This document shows positions 12,887 to 21,717 of a stretch of DNA of 41,275 nt, piece after piece. Source of the stretch: a virus. A program made the position numbers and the translations under genes. Within the stretch, counting starts at the first letter, position 1; each line of letters begins with the position of its first letter. The notes beneath the pieces are model-generated. The model was given only the letters and a program-made list of their open reading frames with translations. It made no database searches and was not told where the DNA came from. The stretch spans positions 1 to 41,275 of the IMG/VR virus record IMGVR_UViG_3300046167_000406; one strand, written 5' to 3'.

Positions 12887-13053
12887 TGGGAAAAGGCAGC
12901 GGAAGACGTAAGCAAGATATTACTGACGAAGAGATGGAAAAAGCATGGAACGCTATCTTTGCTGGGCATCCAACTGAAGATCAGTTTGAAACAATAAAGA
13001 AAGACATCGTTAAACGTAAAGAAGATGTCAGTAAAGAGAGATGGGTATGGTAA
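12886..13053 (+). CDS. Small phage protein, Gly-Lys-Gly-Ser-Gly-Arg-Arg start, 55 aa
   Basis: The ATG overlaps the previous stop (TAATG), with ACGGAGGCACA upstream. The Met-Gly-Lys-Gly-Ser-Gly-Arg-Arg opening followed by an acidic helix with Trp and Ile-Phe resembles small proteins seen in many podovirus and siphovirus genomes. Function is unknown. Confidence 0.66.
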   Translation: MGKGSGRRKQDITDEEMEKAWNAIFAGHPTEDQFETIKKDIVKRKEDVSKERWVW

Positions 13054-13123
13054 TGAACTACCAGATCTAAAGAGATTAAAAGATGACCCTGATAGGTTTT
13101 ATGATGAAAGTGGGGATGCGTGA
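13025..13123 (+). CDS. Possible small acidic peptide, 32 aa
   Basis: An ATG frame runs from inside the end of the previous gene to a TGA that overlaps the next start (TGATG). The product is Asp-rich (Asp-Glu-Ser-Gly-Asp-Ala end). The ribosome site is weak (AAAGAAG), so support is mainly gene packing. Confidence 0.35.
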   Translation: MSVKRDGYGNELPDLKRLKDDPDRFYDESGDA

Positions 13124-13449
13124 TGGCTAAAACATCTCCTACACAAAGAACCTTAAAACGCATGAGAGAGTCAGGTGACTATGTTCTAGTAAAGATAGTT
13201 GAAAGATGGAACGCTCATGCTTTTAAAAGGCAAGACCTCTGGAACTTTGATATATTAGGTATATCAATTACTGGAGAGACACACGCTATACAGGTCACAT
13301 CGTATAGCAATGTAAACGCTCGGATTAAAAAGATAGAAGAATCTGAATACACACCTCACTTACGAGATGCAGATTGGGTTCTTCTTGTTGAAGGCTGGAA
13401 GAAAGAAAAGAACGGCAGATACAAATCTTACATAACCGACTTATCTTAA
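13123..13449 (+). CDS. PD-(D/E)XK-like phage nuclease/resolvase-type protein, 108 aa
   Basis: Lys-Thr-Ser-Pro-Thr-Gln-Arg-Thr-Leu at the N-terminus, Val-Glu-Arg-Trp-Asn-x-His-Ala-Phe-x-Arg-Gln-Asp-Leu, an Asp in Phe-Asp-Ile-Leu, and Ala-Ile-Gln-Val-Thr fit a common small phage family with an archaeal resolvase-like PD-(D/E)XK fold. The last metal-binding position reads Gln-Val-Thr where Glu-x-Lys is usual, as in many members, so catalytic activity is uncertain. I chose the ATG at 13123 over GTG at 13120, with GGGG upstream. Confidence 0.65.
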   Translation: MAKTSPTQRTLKRMRESGDYVLVKIVERWNAHAFKRQDLWNFDILGISITGETHAIQVTSYSNVNARIKKIEESEYTPHLRDADWVLLVEGWKKEKNGRYKSYITDLS

Positions 13450-13463
13450 CGAAAGGAGACTAA

Positions 13464-15329
13464 ATGGACAATTACCAGAGATTCATTCATGTATCACGCT
13501 ATGCTAGATACATACCAGAACTAAAAAGAAGAGAAACATTTGAAGAAACAGTAACAAGGCTAACAGATTTTATTAAGAAACATCAACCAAAACTAGGTAA
13601 AGATATAGATAGGATTCATAATGCAGTATTAAACCTAGAAGTAATGCCATCTATGAGATTGTTAATGACAGCAGGTGAGGCTTGTGAGCGTGATAACATA
13701 TCTGCGTATAACTGTAGCTACTTGGCTATGAATAACAAGAGAGCTTTTAGTGAAGCACTATACATTCTAATGAACGGAACAGGAGTTGGATTTAGTTGTG
13801 AAAGACAAGAGATTGATAAACTACCACAGATACCAGAAAGTATTAATCCTTGTGATGATACTATTGTTGTTGGCGACAGCAAACTTGGGTGGGCGAAAGC
13901 GTTTAAAAAACTTCTATCTAGTTTATGGGAGGGTGACATACCGACCATTGACTACTCTCGTGTTAGACCCGCAGGTGCTAGGCTAAAAACATTTGGAGGT
14001 AGAGCATCAGGGTTTGAGCCATTAAAGAGACTGTTTGATTTTGTTACTGATACATTCATTAACGCTAGAGGTCGTAAGCTAACATCATTAGAAGTACATG
14101 ACATTACTTGTATGATTGGTGAGATTGTAGTAGTTGGAGGAGTTAGACGATCAGCTCTTATATCATTATCTAATCTTACTGATAAACGAATGAGAGAGGC
14201 TAAGATAGGTGCTTGGTATAATGACAATCCACATAGAGGTTTAGCAAATAACTCTGTAGCTTATACAGAAAAACCTGACATGGAAGTATTTATGGAAGAG
14301 TGGCTATCGTTAGTAAAGTCTAAGTCAGGTGAGCGTGGTATCTTTAACAGAGTAGCATCTCAGAAACAAGCTTCTAAATGGGGTAGACGTGATGACTCTT
14401 TAAACTACGGGACGAACCCTTGCAGCGAGATAATTTTGCGTGATAAGCAATTCTGTAACCTAACAGAGGTAGTTGTAAGAAGTAATGACACAAAAGAATC
14501 ATTACTTGAAAAAGTAAGGTTAGCAACAATACTAGGTACTTTTCAATCTACTTTAGACAAGTTTCAATTCTTATCTGCTGAATGGCATAAGAATACAACT
14601 GAAGAAAGATTGTTAGGTGTTTCATTAACAGGGATTATGGATAGCAAAATGATGTCAAATCCAGATCCTACATTTTTAGAGGAGTTAAGAGATGAAGCAA
14701 GAAAAACAAACAAAAAGTATGCCAAGCTCCTTGAAGTTCCAGAGTCTGCTAGTATTACTTGCGTTAAGCCTAGTGGTACTGTTAGTCAGCTTGTTGACTC
14801 CGCTAGTGGTATTCATAGTAGACATAGTGATTATTACATTCGGACTGTTAGAATTGATAAGAAAGACACTCTTTATGAGTTCCTTAAAGGGAAGGGAGTC
14901 ACTGTTGAAGATGAAGCATATCGTCCTGACAGCACCGCAGTCTTTAGTTTTCCTATTAAGAGTCCTAGAGGAAGCATTACACGCAACGATAGAACTGCTC
15001 TTGAAGAACTTGAAACTTGGTTAATCTATCAAAGGCATTGGTGTGAACATAAACCATCTGTAACTATTAACGTTAGAGAGCATGAATGGTTAGAGGTAGG
15101 GGCATGGGTGTATAAATACTTTGATGAGATTTCCGGGATTAGTTTCTTACCTCACTCAGATCATAGCTATGTTCAAGCACCATATCAGGACATTAGTAAG
15201 GATGAGTTTAGAAAGGCGTTAGCAGAAACACCACAGTTAATTGAGTTTGACGAGATGTTAGAGGAAGAAGATAATACTGAATCTTCTCAGACTCTAGCTT
15301 GTACTGGTGGGTCTTGTGAAATCACATAA
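13464..15329 (+). CDS. nrdJ: Adenosylcobalamin-dependent ribonucleotide reductase (class II), 621 aa
   Basis: This monomeric class II reductase makes deoxynucleotides with coenzyme B12 as radical source. Visible features are active-site Asn-Pro-Cys-Ser-Glu (318-322), the redox pair Cys84 (Asn-Cys-Ser) and Cys331, Pro-Ser-Gly-Thr, and the C-terminal shuttle Cys613-x4-Cys618. Length fits the short, monomeric viral type. It needs no iron centre or small subunit but depends on host cobalamin or on scavenging. AAAGGAGACTAA precedes the ATG. The last codons overlap the start of the next gene. Confidence 0.93.
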   Translation: MDNYQRFIHVSRYARYIPELKRRETFEETVTRLTDFIKKHQPKLGKDIDRIHNAVLNLEVMPSMRLLMTAGEACERDNISAYNCSYLAMNNKRAFSEALYILMNGTGVGFSCERQEIDKLPQIPESINPCDDTIVVGDSKLGWAKAFKKLLSSLWEGDIPTIDYSRVRPAGARLKTFGGRASGFEPLKRLFDFVTDTFINARGRKLTSLEVHDITCMIGEIVVVGGVRRSALISLSNLTDKRMREAKIGAWYNDNPHRGLANNSVAYTEKPDMEVFMEEWLSLVKSKSGERGIFNRVASQKQASKWGRRDDSLNYGTNPCSEIILRDKQFCNLTEVVVRSNDTKESLLEKVRLATILGTFQSTLDKFQFLSAEWHKNTTEERLLGVSLTGIMDSKMMSNPDPTFLEELRDEARKTNKKYAKLLEVPESASITCVKPSGTVSQLVDSASGIHSRHSDYYIRTVRIDKKDTLYEFLKGKGVTVEDEAYRPDSTAVFSFPIKSPRGSITRNDRTALEELETWLIYQRHWCEHKPSVTINVREHEWLEVGAWVYKYFDEISGISFLPHSDHSYVQAPYQDISKDEFRKALAETPQLIEFDEMLEEEDNTESSQTLACTGGSCEIT

Positions 15330-15549
15330 GACTTTAAATTGTGTAAAGTGGATAAGCTCTGTATTTATCATCTTATCCATGATACTTACTGCTGCTAACA
15401 TCTATCCAGCAAATCTATTTATAGCGGTACTGCCTACAGTAGGGTGGATATATATATCGTTTGTGTGGAGAGATAAGGCACTTATTGCAATGAACTTTAC
15501 AGCATTAACGATTTATTTGCTTGGAATTACTAATTATTTGAGGCTCTAG
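15316..15549 (+). CDS. Small integral membrane protein, 77 aa
   Basis: The GTG at 15316 lies inside the nrdJ end, with GGTGGG before it (a start at 15307 is also possible). Three hydrophobic segments at about residues 12-31, 34-47 and 54-72 predict a three-helix inner-membrane protein. It is the last gene of the rightward arm. Function unknown; such proteins can be holins, but nothing else supports that here. Its last codons form part of the structured element on the opposite strand. Confidence 0.62.
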   Translation: MKSHKTLNCVKWISSVFIILSMILTAANIYPANLFIAVLPTVGWIYISFVWRDKALIAMNFTALTIYLLGITNYLRL

Positions 15550-15665
15550 GAGCGATTTAAATCTTCCAGCGTAGGGTAGCCTACCCAAAATCAACACAGA
15601 GCCTTATATGAGCTTAGAGCCTAAAAACCCATAAAAAAACCCCTTTGTAATCAACTACTTACAAG
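15541..15665 (-). repeat. Dispersed structured intergenic element, copy 3
   Basis: On the minus strand it reads CTTGTAAGTAGTTGATTAC, then AGGCTCTAAG, ATATAAGGCTCTGTG, TTGATTT, CTACCCTACGCTGG and AAATCGCT, and ends AGAGCCT. GGCTCT pairs with AGAGCC, GATTT with AAATC, and GGGTA with TACCC. The lead motif coincides with one arm of the convergent terminator. It aligns with copies at 3479 and 33886. Confidence 0.65.
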
Positions 15666-15679
15666 GGGGTTATTTTTTT
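15636..15679. terminator. Bidirectional terminator between the two arms
   Basis: CCCCTTTGTAA (15640-15650) pairs with TTACAAGGGGG (15659-15669) around an 8-base loop. An A-run lies upstream and a T-run downstream, so it works on both strands. It separates the rightward replication arm from the leftward virion arm. Confidence 0.9.
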
Positions 15680-15692
15680 GTCTAATTGCTAT

Positions 15693-15851
15693 TTACAGCT
15701 CTTTTTCTATCTGTCTCACCACTGTACATTCTTCCGTTATAACATGAGTATGCAATGTTGGTTCTACTGTATCAAGATAATCTCCACCTACAAAAGCAGT
15801 CGCTAATGCGATGATGGATATTAATGTTTGTTTCGTGGTTTCCAAGTGCAA
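15693..15851 (-). CDS. Small secreted or membrane protein, 52 aa, TTG start
   Basis: The frame opens with TTG (15851, or 15845), 4 bases after GGAGGAAAC. It encodes a hydrophobic segment (Leu-Ile-Ser-Ile-Ile-Ala-Leu-Ala-Thr-Ala) followed by a short polar domain with one Cys. It starts inside the end of the upstream gene in another frame, an arrangement seen in phage spanin pairs, but no lipobox is visible. It is the last gene of the leftward arm. Confidence 0.45.
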   Translation of the reverse strand: MHLETTKQTLISIIALATAFVGGDYLDTVEPTLHTHVITEECTVVRQIEKEL

Positions 15852-16030
15852 GTTTCCTCCGTTACTGAGTTCTCAATATAATCCTTAATCTCAAAGTTAT
15901 ATTCCTTTGTTGTTTTAGTGTGTGTATAGCAATCTTTATCATGAAAAGGTAGGGATAGGGGTTTATATGCTTCCCCTATCACTGTACCTGTTACAGCTCC
16001 ACTAAGATATAATAGTGTAACTATTGTCAT
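15821..16030 (-). CDS. Small secreted protein, 69 aa
   Basis: A short hydrophobic N-terminus (residues 2-18, ending Gly-Thr-Val-Ile-Gly-Glu-Ala) suggests a signal peptide or anchor, followed by a Lys/Thr/Glu-rich domain with two Cys that could form a disulphide. ATG overlaps the previous stop (TAATG). Its place between a small membrane protein and a nested gene at the end of the virion arm is typical for lysis genes, but no lysis family is recognised. Confidence 0.55.
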   Translation of the reverse strand: MTIVTLLYLSGAVTGTVIGEAYKPLSLPFHDKDCYTHTKTTKEYNFEIKDYIENSVTEETCTWKPRNKH

Positions 16031-16173
16031 TACTTTTTATGGGGATGATTAGTCACCCAGTGTTTAAATTTGTACCAAACGTGTTCTAGCCATGTTTCCC
16101 AGACCCACAATGCTACAACGCCTCCGAGTAGCCACTGCCATGCTGGTGCTGATACTGTCCATAATGCTTCCAT
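16030..16173 (-). CDS. Small Trp-rich membrane protein, 47 aa (holin candidate)
   Basis: The ATG has ATAGGAAC upstream. Residues about 12-27 form one transmembrane segment (Trp-Leu-Leu-Gly-Gly-Val-Val-Ala-Leu-Trp-Val-Trp), followed by a basic and aromatic tail ending His-Lys-Lys. Size, single helix and a basic C-terminus fit a class III-like holin. The call is from form and position only. Confidence 0.55.
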   Translation of the reverse strand: MEALWTVSAPAWQWLLGGVVALWVWETWLEHVWYKFKHWVTNHPHKK

Positions 16174-16209
16174 AAAAATAGTTCCTATAAAGTTAAAACT
16201 CCCTACCCC

Positions 16210-18081
16210 TTACCTGCCTTGTCTTAACTCGTTTACAAGTTGGTTTATTTCAGTGCCTGCTAAACCACTACCAGTGCCATACTTTTCTAACATATCTGCT
16301 GCTTGTCGGTAGTCTTTTTTAGCAATCATTTTATTAAATCTTCTGATCATTGAAGGTGAGTATTGAAATGCCTTAGCACCAACTGCTGCAATTACACCTA
16401 ATACTGCTGGAGCTAATATTGCACCACCACCAATAAGGCCACCAATACCAAGAATAGACCCTGTAGATGCAATAGCACCCGCAGTGCCTGAGTCAGGATT
16501 AATTCTACCAATAGTTTCCAAGCTATATTCATCAGCTTCTTTAGCTATATTATCACCAGCCCTAGATGTAGCTTGTGCTTTATTTCTATTTTTAGCGTTA
16601 ATATTAAACCCTCTATCAACAAACTCTTTTCTAGCCTTTTTAGGAGTTATAATACCTAAACCACTTTGGTCTCCAGCTGACTTGTTAAAAGCTAGTTTAA
16701 GATTATATGCAGCTTTAGTGCTTTCTAACAGCTTTGCGGCTTTAGGACTTTGTCTTTCTACTGCCTTTTTAAATATTGATTGTAACTCTTTAGTTTCATC
16801 TGCAACCTGTAACCTTCTATTTACGTTGTTCATAATGCCTTTTGAGGCTTGTGTTGTTGATGCTTGTAATTCTCTAATTATTTCATTAATATTGCCACCA
16901 TTCTCTTTTCCACGACCATTTTTCTTTAACGATGCTACCCTAGTTTTAAGTAAGTCATAACTTTGTTGTAAGTATTTTTTTTCTTCTGGAGATTTGTTAG
17001 CTAAAGATTTAACAAGCCATTTATCTATTGCATCGTTATATGGAGTATCTGGTCTAAAACTTAAACCTTTAAATGCTTCGTCATAGTTTTTATTAAATGC
17101 TCTTTCTAATATTTCAGATCTTTCTGCGTTATCTTTTGCAAGATTCATCTGTTTTTTTAAAATAATTCTATCTGTAGAGTTTAGGTCTTTTGTGCTTACT
17201 GCTAATATCTTTCTAGCTACGTTAGCATTATAACCTTTTAATGTGCTATTTTTGCCTTCCTTAATAAAACTAAACACATTGCCTAATTGCTTTTCAAAGC
17301 TATCAGAGAAACCACCCTCAGCAGTACCTTTAGTTACAAATCCCGGATCTAAATCATCACGACCTAACTTTTTAAACAATTCATCTCTTGCAACCGCTTT
17401 TCTGGCTAACTGCCTAGAGTATTCGTTAACAAGAGGTTTAAACTGTCTTCCTATGCCATGAATAGCACTACCTGCTACGCCACCAATAGTTGCACCTAAT
17501 GCAGTATCTGCAGCCATTCCTGATACCTTATCTGACTCACTTGTACCTAAACCATAAGCTCCACCCAAGCCAGCGTTTACTCCAGCGGCTTGTTTTAAAG
17601 TAACTGCATTGGCGTTATTGGTTTTGTTAATAGCATCACCTACCTTAAAAGGCATACCCTTTTTAGCACCTGTTTTTATAGCAGTTTTAAAAGCAGTTCT
17701 TGCTATCCCACCTGGAATAACAACACCACCTGCCATTTCTAATGCTAACGCTTCGCCCGGATTGTCTGTACGATAGTCCCTAGTGTTTTGCCTAATTTCA
17801 TCCCTAATGTCTTTATACTTGCTATCAGAGAATAAAGACCTTGCACCAGCTTCAATTTCATCTGCAAAGCCAAATGTAAGACCTTGTGCAGCAGTTCTTG
17901 CCCTTTCTGCACCCAGACTATAATCACCTGTTTTAACATCTTCTTCAGCACGACTAGTCTTACCTCTAAGTGATAAGTACTTGTTTTTAACCTTTTCAAA
18001 ATCTTGTCCATCTTTGCCCTCTTTGCCTTGTTTATCTTGGTTTTCTACTATCCATGTCTTTAACTGATCTTTAGTCGCCAT
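16210..18081 (-). CDS. Large internal/ejection-type virion protein, 623 aa
   Basis: No enzymatic motif is visible. The protein has an N-terminal charged part (1-60), Ala/Gly-rich segments with weakly hydrophobic stretches (110-215), a long Lys-rich helical middle (220-500), and a C-terminal hydrophobic Gly/Ala/Ile region (about 535-580) able to enter a membrane. This composition matches podovirus ejection proteins that cross the envelope with the DNA. It is the end of a run of four virion genes. RBS AGGAC precedes the start. Confidence 0.65.
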   Translation of the reverse strand: MATKDQLKTWIVENQDKQGKEGKDGQDFEKVKNKYLSLRGKTSRAEEDVKTGDYSLGAERARTAAQGLTFGFADEIEAGARSLFSDSKYKDIRDEIRQNTRDYRTDNPGEALALEMAGGVVIPGGIARTAFKTAIKTGAKKGMPFKVGDAINKTNNANAVTLKQAAGVNAGLGGAYGLGTSESDKVSGMAADTALGATIGGVAGSAIHGIGRQFKPLVNEYSRQLARKAVARDELFKKLGRDDLDPGFVTKGTAEGGFSDSFEKQLGNVFSFIKEGKNSTLKGYNANVARKILAVSTKDLNSTDRIILKKQMNLAKDNAERSEILERAFNKNYDEAFKGLSFRPDTPYNDAIDKWLVKSLANKSPEEKKYLQQSYDLLKTRVASLKKNGRGKENGGNINEIIRELQASTTQASKGIMNNVNRRLQVADETKELQSIFKKAVERQSPKAAKLLESTKAAYNLKLAFNKSAGDQSGLGIITPKKARKEFVDRGFNINAKNRNKAQATSRAGDNIAKEADEYSLETIGRINPDSGTAGAIASTGSILGIGGLIGGGAILAPAVLGVIAAVGAKAFQYSPSMIRRFNKMIAKKDYRQAADMLEKYGTGSGLAGTEINQLVNELRQGR

Positions 18082-18082
18082 A

Positions 18083-19522
18083 TTATAGTCCTAAAATTGC
18101 ATCTACTTCTGCATCACTTGCTATGCCACTACCGCCTGACAAACCTAAGCTATCAGCATTAGGAGTAGATGATTCGTATTGTGTTAATGCGTTAAGTTCA
18201 AACTTATCCTTATCGCCATAGGTTTGATAGTATTCTTCTCTATCAAGCTCTTCATATTTAGCTAGTTCTTTTTCAAGTCTAATTAAAGTCCTTTCCATTT
18301 GCTCTGGACTTTGTGTTTGACTTAACACAGCTCTCATGTTTTCTAGTCTTTCACCCTCTTTCTCTGTCAATGAACCAAAACCACCACCTGCTGCTTTAAT
18401 GCGTTGGTAGTTGTTTAGAAATTCTTTCTCTTTAATTCCTTTTAGTTCATTTTCAGCATCAGCAGCGGGTGTTCCATCAATACTAGGAAACCTACCAACA
18501 ACACCTGTAATCCTACCTAACGAACCAGTAGCTAATAATCTTCTAATACCATTTCTTGCGTTTCTTAATAGTAACTGATTAGATTTAAATGCTTTATCTA
18601 CTGATGGTTTTAGTTTCCTCATTTCGGTAATTACTTTTTGAGGTTGTGTTGTGTCAAAGATGACAGGGGTTCTAGTTACACCATTTGCATCTGTGTAATT
18701 ATAGTTAGCATCTTGCACAGCTGGTTTAGCTTGTACTCTATACCCCTCTCTCTCTGTCAATGAACCAAAACCCTGACTAGTTTGACTATTACCCATTACA
18801 GAGGCAAGGTATTCATTTGCTTGAGCTTCACCATACTCGTTTTTTTGCCTTGAATACTCTTTTTGAATATTAGCTATATCTTCACTTTTTTTAATTGAGT
18901 TTAATTGGCTTGGGTCACCAGTAGCTACAAATCTATTGATGTCACCATTTTCATATTTGTCAGCATTTTTTAAGATAGTTTCCATATCTAATCCGCCATC
19001 ACCAGTAGCTCTGTTTTCTTCTGCTTCAGAGTATAACTTATCAATCTTAGCATCGTTAAGCTCAAGCTCTTGGTATTGTAAGAACGCTTTAGGATCTTCT
19101 GCTCTTAACTGTTTTAACACTTCCACGTTAATAGTTCCATCAGGGTTTCTGATTTTATCCATTAAAGCTCGTGATCTAGCACTTCTTTCTCTTGTTTGTT
19201 TCTGTAGTGCATAGTCTTCCATCTTCATAGCAGAGTTAGCAGTGCTTCTTAAGTCAGTAAATGGTTGTTTAGCTTGTTCCATACCTTGTTGAAAGCCTTT
19301 AGCTAAGTAAGGTACAAATGAGCCATAGTCTTGGTTTTTAGGTTGAGCTGCATAAGATAAACCTGTCCCAATTAAACCACTAATTAATGATGCGTTTTGT
19401 GCTTTTTCTACTTGTTCTTGTGATAACAAACCATTTTTAACAAGTAAGTCTGTTTCTCCTCCAGCACTTTGACCAAATATGTTTGTCCCTGTACCAAATA
19501 TGTCCTTTAAGTAACTTGCCAT
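18083..19522 (-). CDS. Virion-associated protein, 479 aa
   Basis: This is a Gln/Ala/Lys-rich, largely helical protein without recognised enzymatic motif. Two segments near residues 252 and 381 repeat Gly-Phe-Gly-Ser-Leu-Thr-Glu-(Arg/Lys)-Glu-Gly; the underlying DNA is nearly identical at about 18355-18380 and 18745-18772. Position between other structural genes and the amphipathic helical content suggest an internal virion protein. Ribosome site AGAGGAC. Confidence 0.65.
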   Translation of the reverse strand: MASYLKDIFGTGTNIFGQSAGGETDLLVKNGLLSQEQVEKAQNASLISGLIGTGLSYAAQPKNQDYGSFVPYLAKGFQQGMEQAKQPFTDLRSTANSAMKMEDYALQKQTRERSARSRALMDKIRNPDGTINVEVLKQLRAEDPKAFLQYQELELNDAKIDKLYSEAEENRATGDGGLDMETILKNADKYENGDINRFVATGDPSQLNSIKKSEDIANIQKEYSRQKNEYGEAQANEYLASVMGNSQTSQGFGSLTEREGYRVQAKPAVQDANYNYTDANGVTRTPVIFDTTQPQKVITEMRKLKPSVDKAFKSNQLLLRNARNGIRRLLATGSLGRITGVVGRFPSIDGTPAADAENELKGIKEKEFLNNYQRIKAAGGGFGSLTEKEGERLENMRAVLSQTQSPEQMERTLIRLEKELAKYEELDREEYYQTYGDKDKFELNALTQYESSTPNADSLGLSGGSGIASDAEVDAILGL

Positions 19523-20370
19523 TAGTATTGTCCTCTTCTATATCTATCTCGTTGAAATGGGCTAATTAAGCCTTGTGCTTGTGTCATCTGCATTGAGTTT
19601 AATGGTTGTACTGGGTTAACCATTGAATTAACACCTTGCATACCACCTTGTGGCATTGGTATTGGGCTACCCTTAGTCATTCCAGGCCCAGCTGGTGCTT
19701 TTGATGGTTGTACTGGTGTTGGTTGTGCTGCACTTACTCCTGCTGCCAATACACCTTGCATACCCATCTTAGTATAGTCTTTACCTTCCAAACCTAAGAA
19801 TGTTCCGGGAGCTTCTTCAGGTGTTTCTACTGGAGGTAAGCCACTGTCAGTATATCCATCAATCCCATAATATGGTGACTCTCCTACTGGTGTATTTATG
19901 CTTTGGTAAGCGTTGTCATCATACTGAACACCAGTTGGTTGGCTGTTAGTTATATCTATACCTTGTTTTGGTATTGTAGGGTTTAGTGCATTATCACCTA
20001 GCTTAACCTGCCCTCCTTGACCAACTATTCCTGAATCTTGCAATCCTGAATTTGCTATTGTAGGTTGTTGTGGGTACTGTGGTGTTGTAGGAATGTTTAT
20101 AGCATCATTATATAGCTGTTCTTGTGAAGCATTACCAAGAGCATCTGTTTGCCCTGGACTAACCATACCAGCATCAGCAAATTGTTGGGTAGCTGCATCT
20201 ACATTGTCTGTAGCACCATGTAACGCATCTGCACCAGAATCAACTCCGAAACTCAATGCTTGACCTGTACCATAATCTACAAGAGCCTCATCAATACCCT
20301 TTTCTCCTGATGCTACATCAAAAGTTGCTTTCATTTCAGGCGAAAGAAACATTTTCCAATTTAAAGCCAT
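19522..20370 (-). CDS. Pro/Gln/Gly-rich virion protein, 282 aa
   Basis: The N-terminal 60 residues look helical. The rest is low complexity, rich in Pro, Gln, Gly, Thr and Asn, with a Pro-Gln-Tyr-Pro-Gln-Gln-Pro patch. Such tails occur in structural proteins injected or folded inside virions. ATG overlaps the previous stop (TAATG), with GGAGGTGG as ribosome site. No family recognised. Confidence 0.62.
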   Translation of the reverse strand: MALNWKMFLSPEMKATFDVASGEKGIDEALVDYGTGQALSFGVDSGADALHGATDNVDAATQQFADAGMVSPGQTDALGNASQEQLYNDAINIPTTPQYPQQPTIANSGLQDSGIVGQGGQVKLGDNALNPTIPKQGIDITNSQPTGVQYDDNAYQSINTPVGESPYYGIDGYTDSGLPPVETPEEAPGTFLGLEGKDYTKMGMQGVLAAGVSAAQPTPVQPSKAPAGPGMTKGSPIPMPQGGMQGVNSMVNPVQPLNSMQMTQAQGLISPFQRDRYRRGQY

Positions 20371-21277
20371 TATTTGCCACCTCCGCTATTAGATGTTGTA
20401 GATGTGCTACCCCCTGGTGCGCCCCATACAGCGTTAGTGTAATTAGATAAAGTGTTGTTGTTGAGCGTTCTGACCATAGTCATGTCTAGCAATATCTGCA
20501 TTTAGTTGCTGTTTGGTCAAATCCAGCTTGTATATTACCAGCGTTCATTAGGTTATTTGCACCTATGTTTTGGTTGTTAGCAATATTACCAGCATTTTGC
20601 ATAGCTTGATTCTGATTAGCTCTTTCGGCAGAATAATTTTGATAAGCGTACTGTCCAGCGGTGTCAGCCAATGATGTTGCTAACTTACCAGCATTACCAG
20701 CTTGTAATCTTGCATGAGCATCTGAACCATAACGACCAGCTTTGCTTACATCTGACATCGTGCCTTGTGTTGCTGTGTTATATAAGTCAGTTGCTTTCCT
20801 ACCAGCAGTATTCATTACAGCATCAAAGTTAGGGTTGTTCTGTAAGAAGTCACCCTGTATCATCTGGTTGTTAAGGTTTGTAGCATTTTGTAGCATAGGG
20901 TTATTAACATTAGCGTTAGCAGTCATCATGTCAATAGCTTGTTGCTGTTGTGAATTAGGATCTAGGTATGTTTGGTCGCCATAATACTCTGGCGCACCTT
21001 CTCTATATAACTTTTGTTGCTCTGATAAAGCATCTCTTACATAAGGAACTACGTTAGGGTCTAAGTCATTTGTTGTTTGTGAGTTACCACCTCCACCACC
21101 ACCCTTATACTGAACTAAGCCAGTGTCAGGATTTATACTTCCCTCACCACCTACAGTCTTGAGTAGCTTATCTTCAAATTTATTTATGTGAGCTAAGTAA
21201 ACATCACCATCATGTCCATGCTTAGATACATCGTTAAGCAGTTTTTTAAGTAACCACACTTTTAATTTAAGTATCAT
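20370..21277 (-). CDS. Virion protein, about 300 aa, frame broken near its end
   Basis: Residues 1-255 read cleanly: a charged N-terminus, a Gly-rich linker, then a Gln/Asn/Ala-rich helical domain with many repeats of Asn-Gln and Asn-Ala-Gly-Asn. The frame then ends at 20486, but continuation is evident in two successive other frames: one giving Lys-Gln-Gln-Leu-Asn-Ala-Asp-Ile-Ala-Arg, and one ending Trp-Gly-Ala-Pro-Gly-Gly-Ser and Gly-Gly-Gly-Lys-stop at 20370. Two small indels within about 130 bases best explain this, probably sequencing errors. The true stop overlaps the next start. Confidence 0.6.
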
Positions 21278-21698
21278 TTTGTTCCTTGTTAAGTTTAAGT
21301 TCTACTGTTATATATTTACTTGTAAAGCCATACATCTTTGCCCATAATTTAGCTACTGATTCTGTTACTGCACTGCCTGTTACTCTGTCGCATCCTTGAT
21401 TCTGTGTCCAATCTAAAAACTGTTGCCATCCATCCTTTGTATTCTTACCACCTATATAAGATATATACATCTGTCTAAATCTAGGAAAGTTATACTGTAT
21501 TGTTGTTAACGCACAATGACATTTGTCATCCCTCATTACCATCAACAACTGTTGCTCTCCTCTGCTGCATACATATCTTAATTCGTTAAGGTCAAACTCT
21601 CCATTTCCTTTTTCTATTGCTAACTTCAAGTGTGGCTCTGCCATGTGCCAATATTTATGTACTAACTGTGGCGGTACTACAAATAACTGTGATTTCAT
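21267..21698 (-). CDS. GNAT-fold-like internal virion protein, 143 aa
   Basis: The start at 21698 follows ATAGGAGTAAGG; a longer in-frame start at 21740 lies inside the upstream gene. The size, the central beta-rich part with Gln-Met-Tyr-Ile-Ser-Tyr-Ile-Gly-Gly, and the Trp-Ala-Lys-x-Tyr-Gly-Phe end recall podovirus gp13-like internal proteins that share a GNAT-like fold. It has no clear acetyl-CoA motif, so activity is doubtful. It overlaps the next gene by 11 bases. Confidence 0.5.
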   Translation of the reverse strand: MKSQLFVVPPQLVHKYWHMAEPHLKLAIEKGNGEFDLNELRYVCSRGEQQLLMVMRDDKCHCALTTIQYNFPRFRQMYISYIGGKNTKDGWQQFLDWTQNQGCDRVTGSAVTESVAKLWAKMYGFTSKYITVELKLNKEQNDT

Positions 21699-21717
21699 CC
21701 TTACTCCTATAAAGTTT

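Noticed and set aside
14692-15024. 110-aa frame inside nrdJ
   Set aside because: Overlaps conserved reductase sequence in another frame; hydrophobic shadow.
16484-16960. 158-aa plus-strand frame opposite a virion gene
   Set aside because: Antisense shadow of a long coherent minus-strand gene; no ribosome site.
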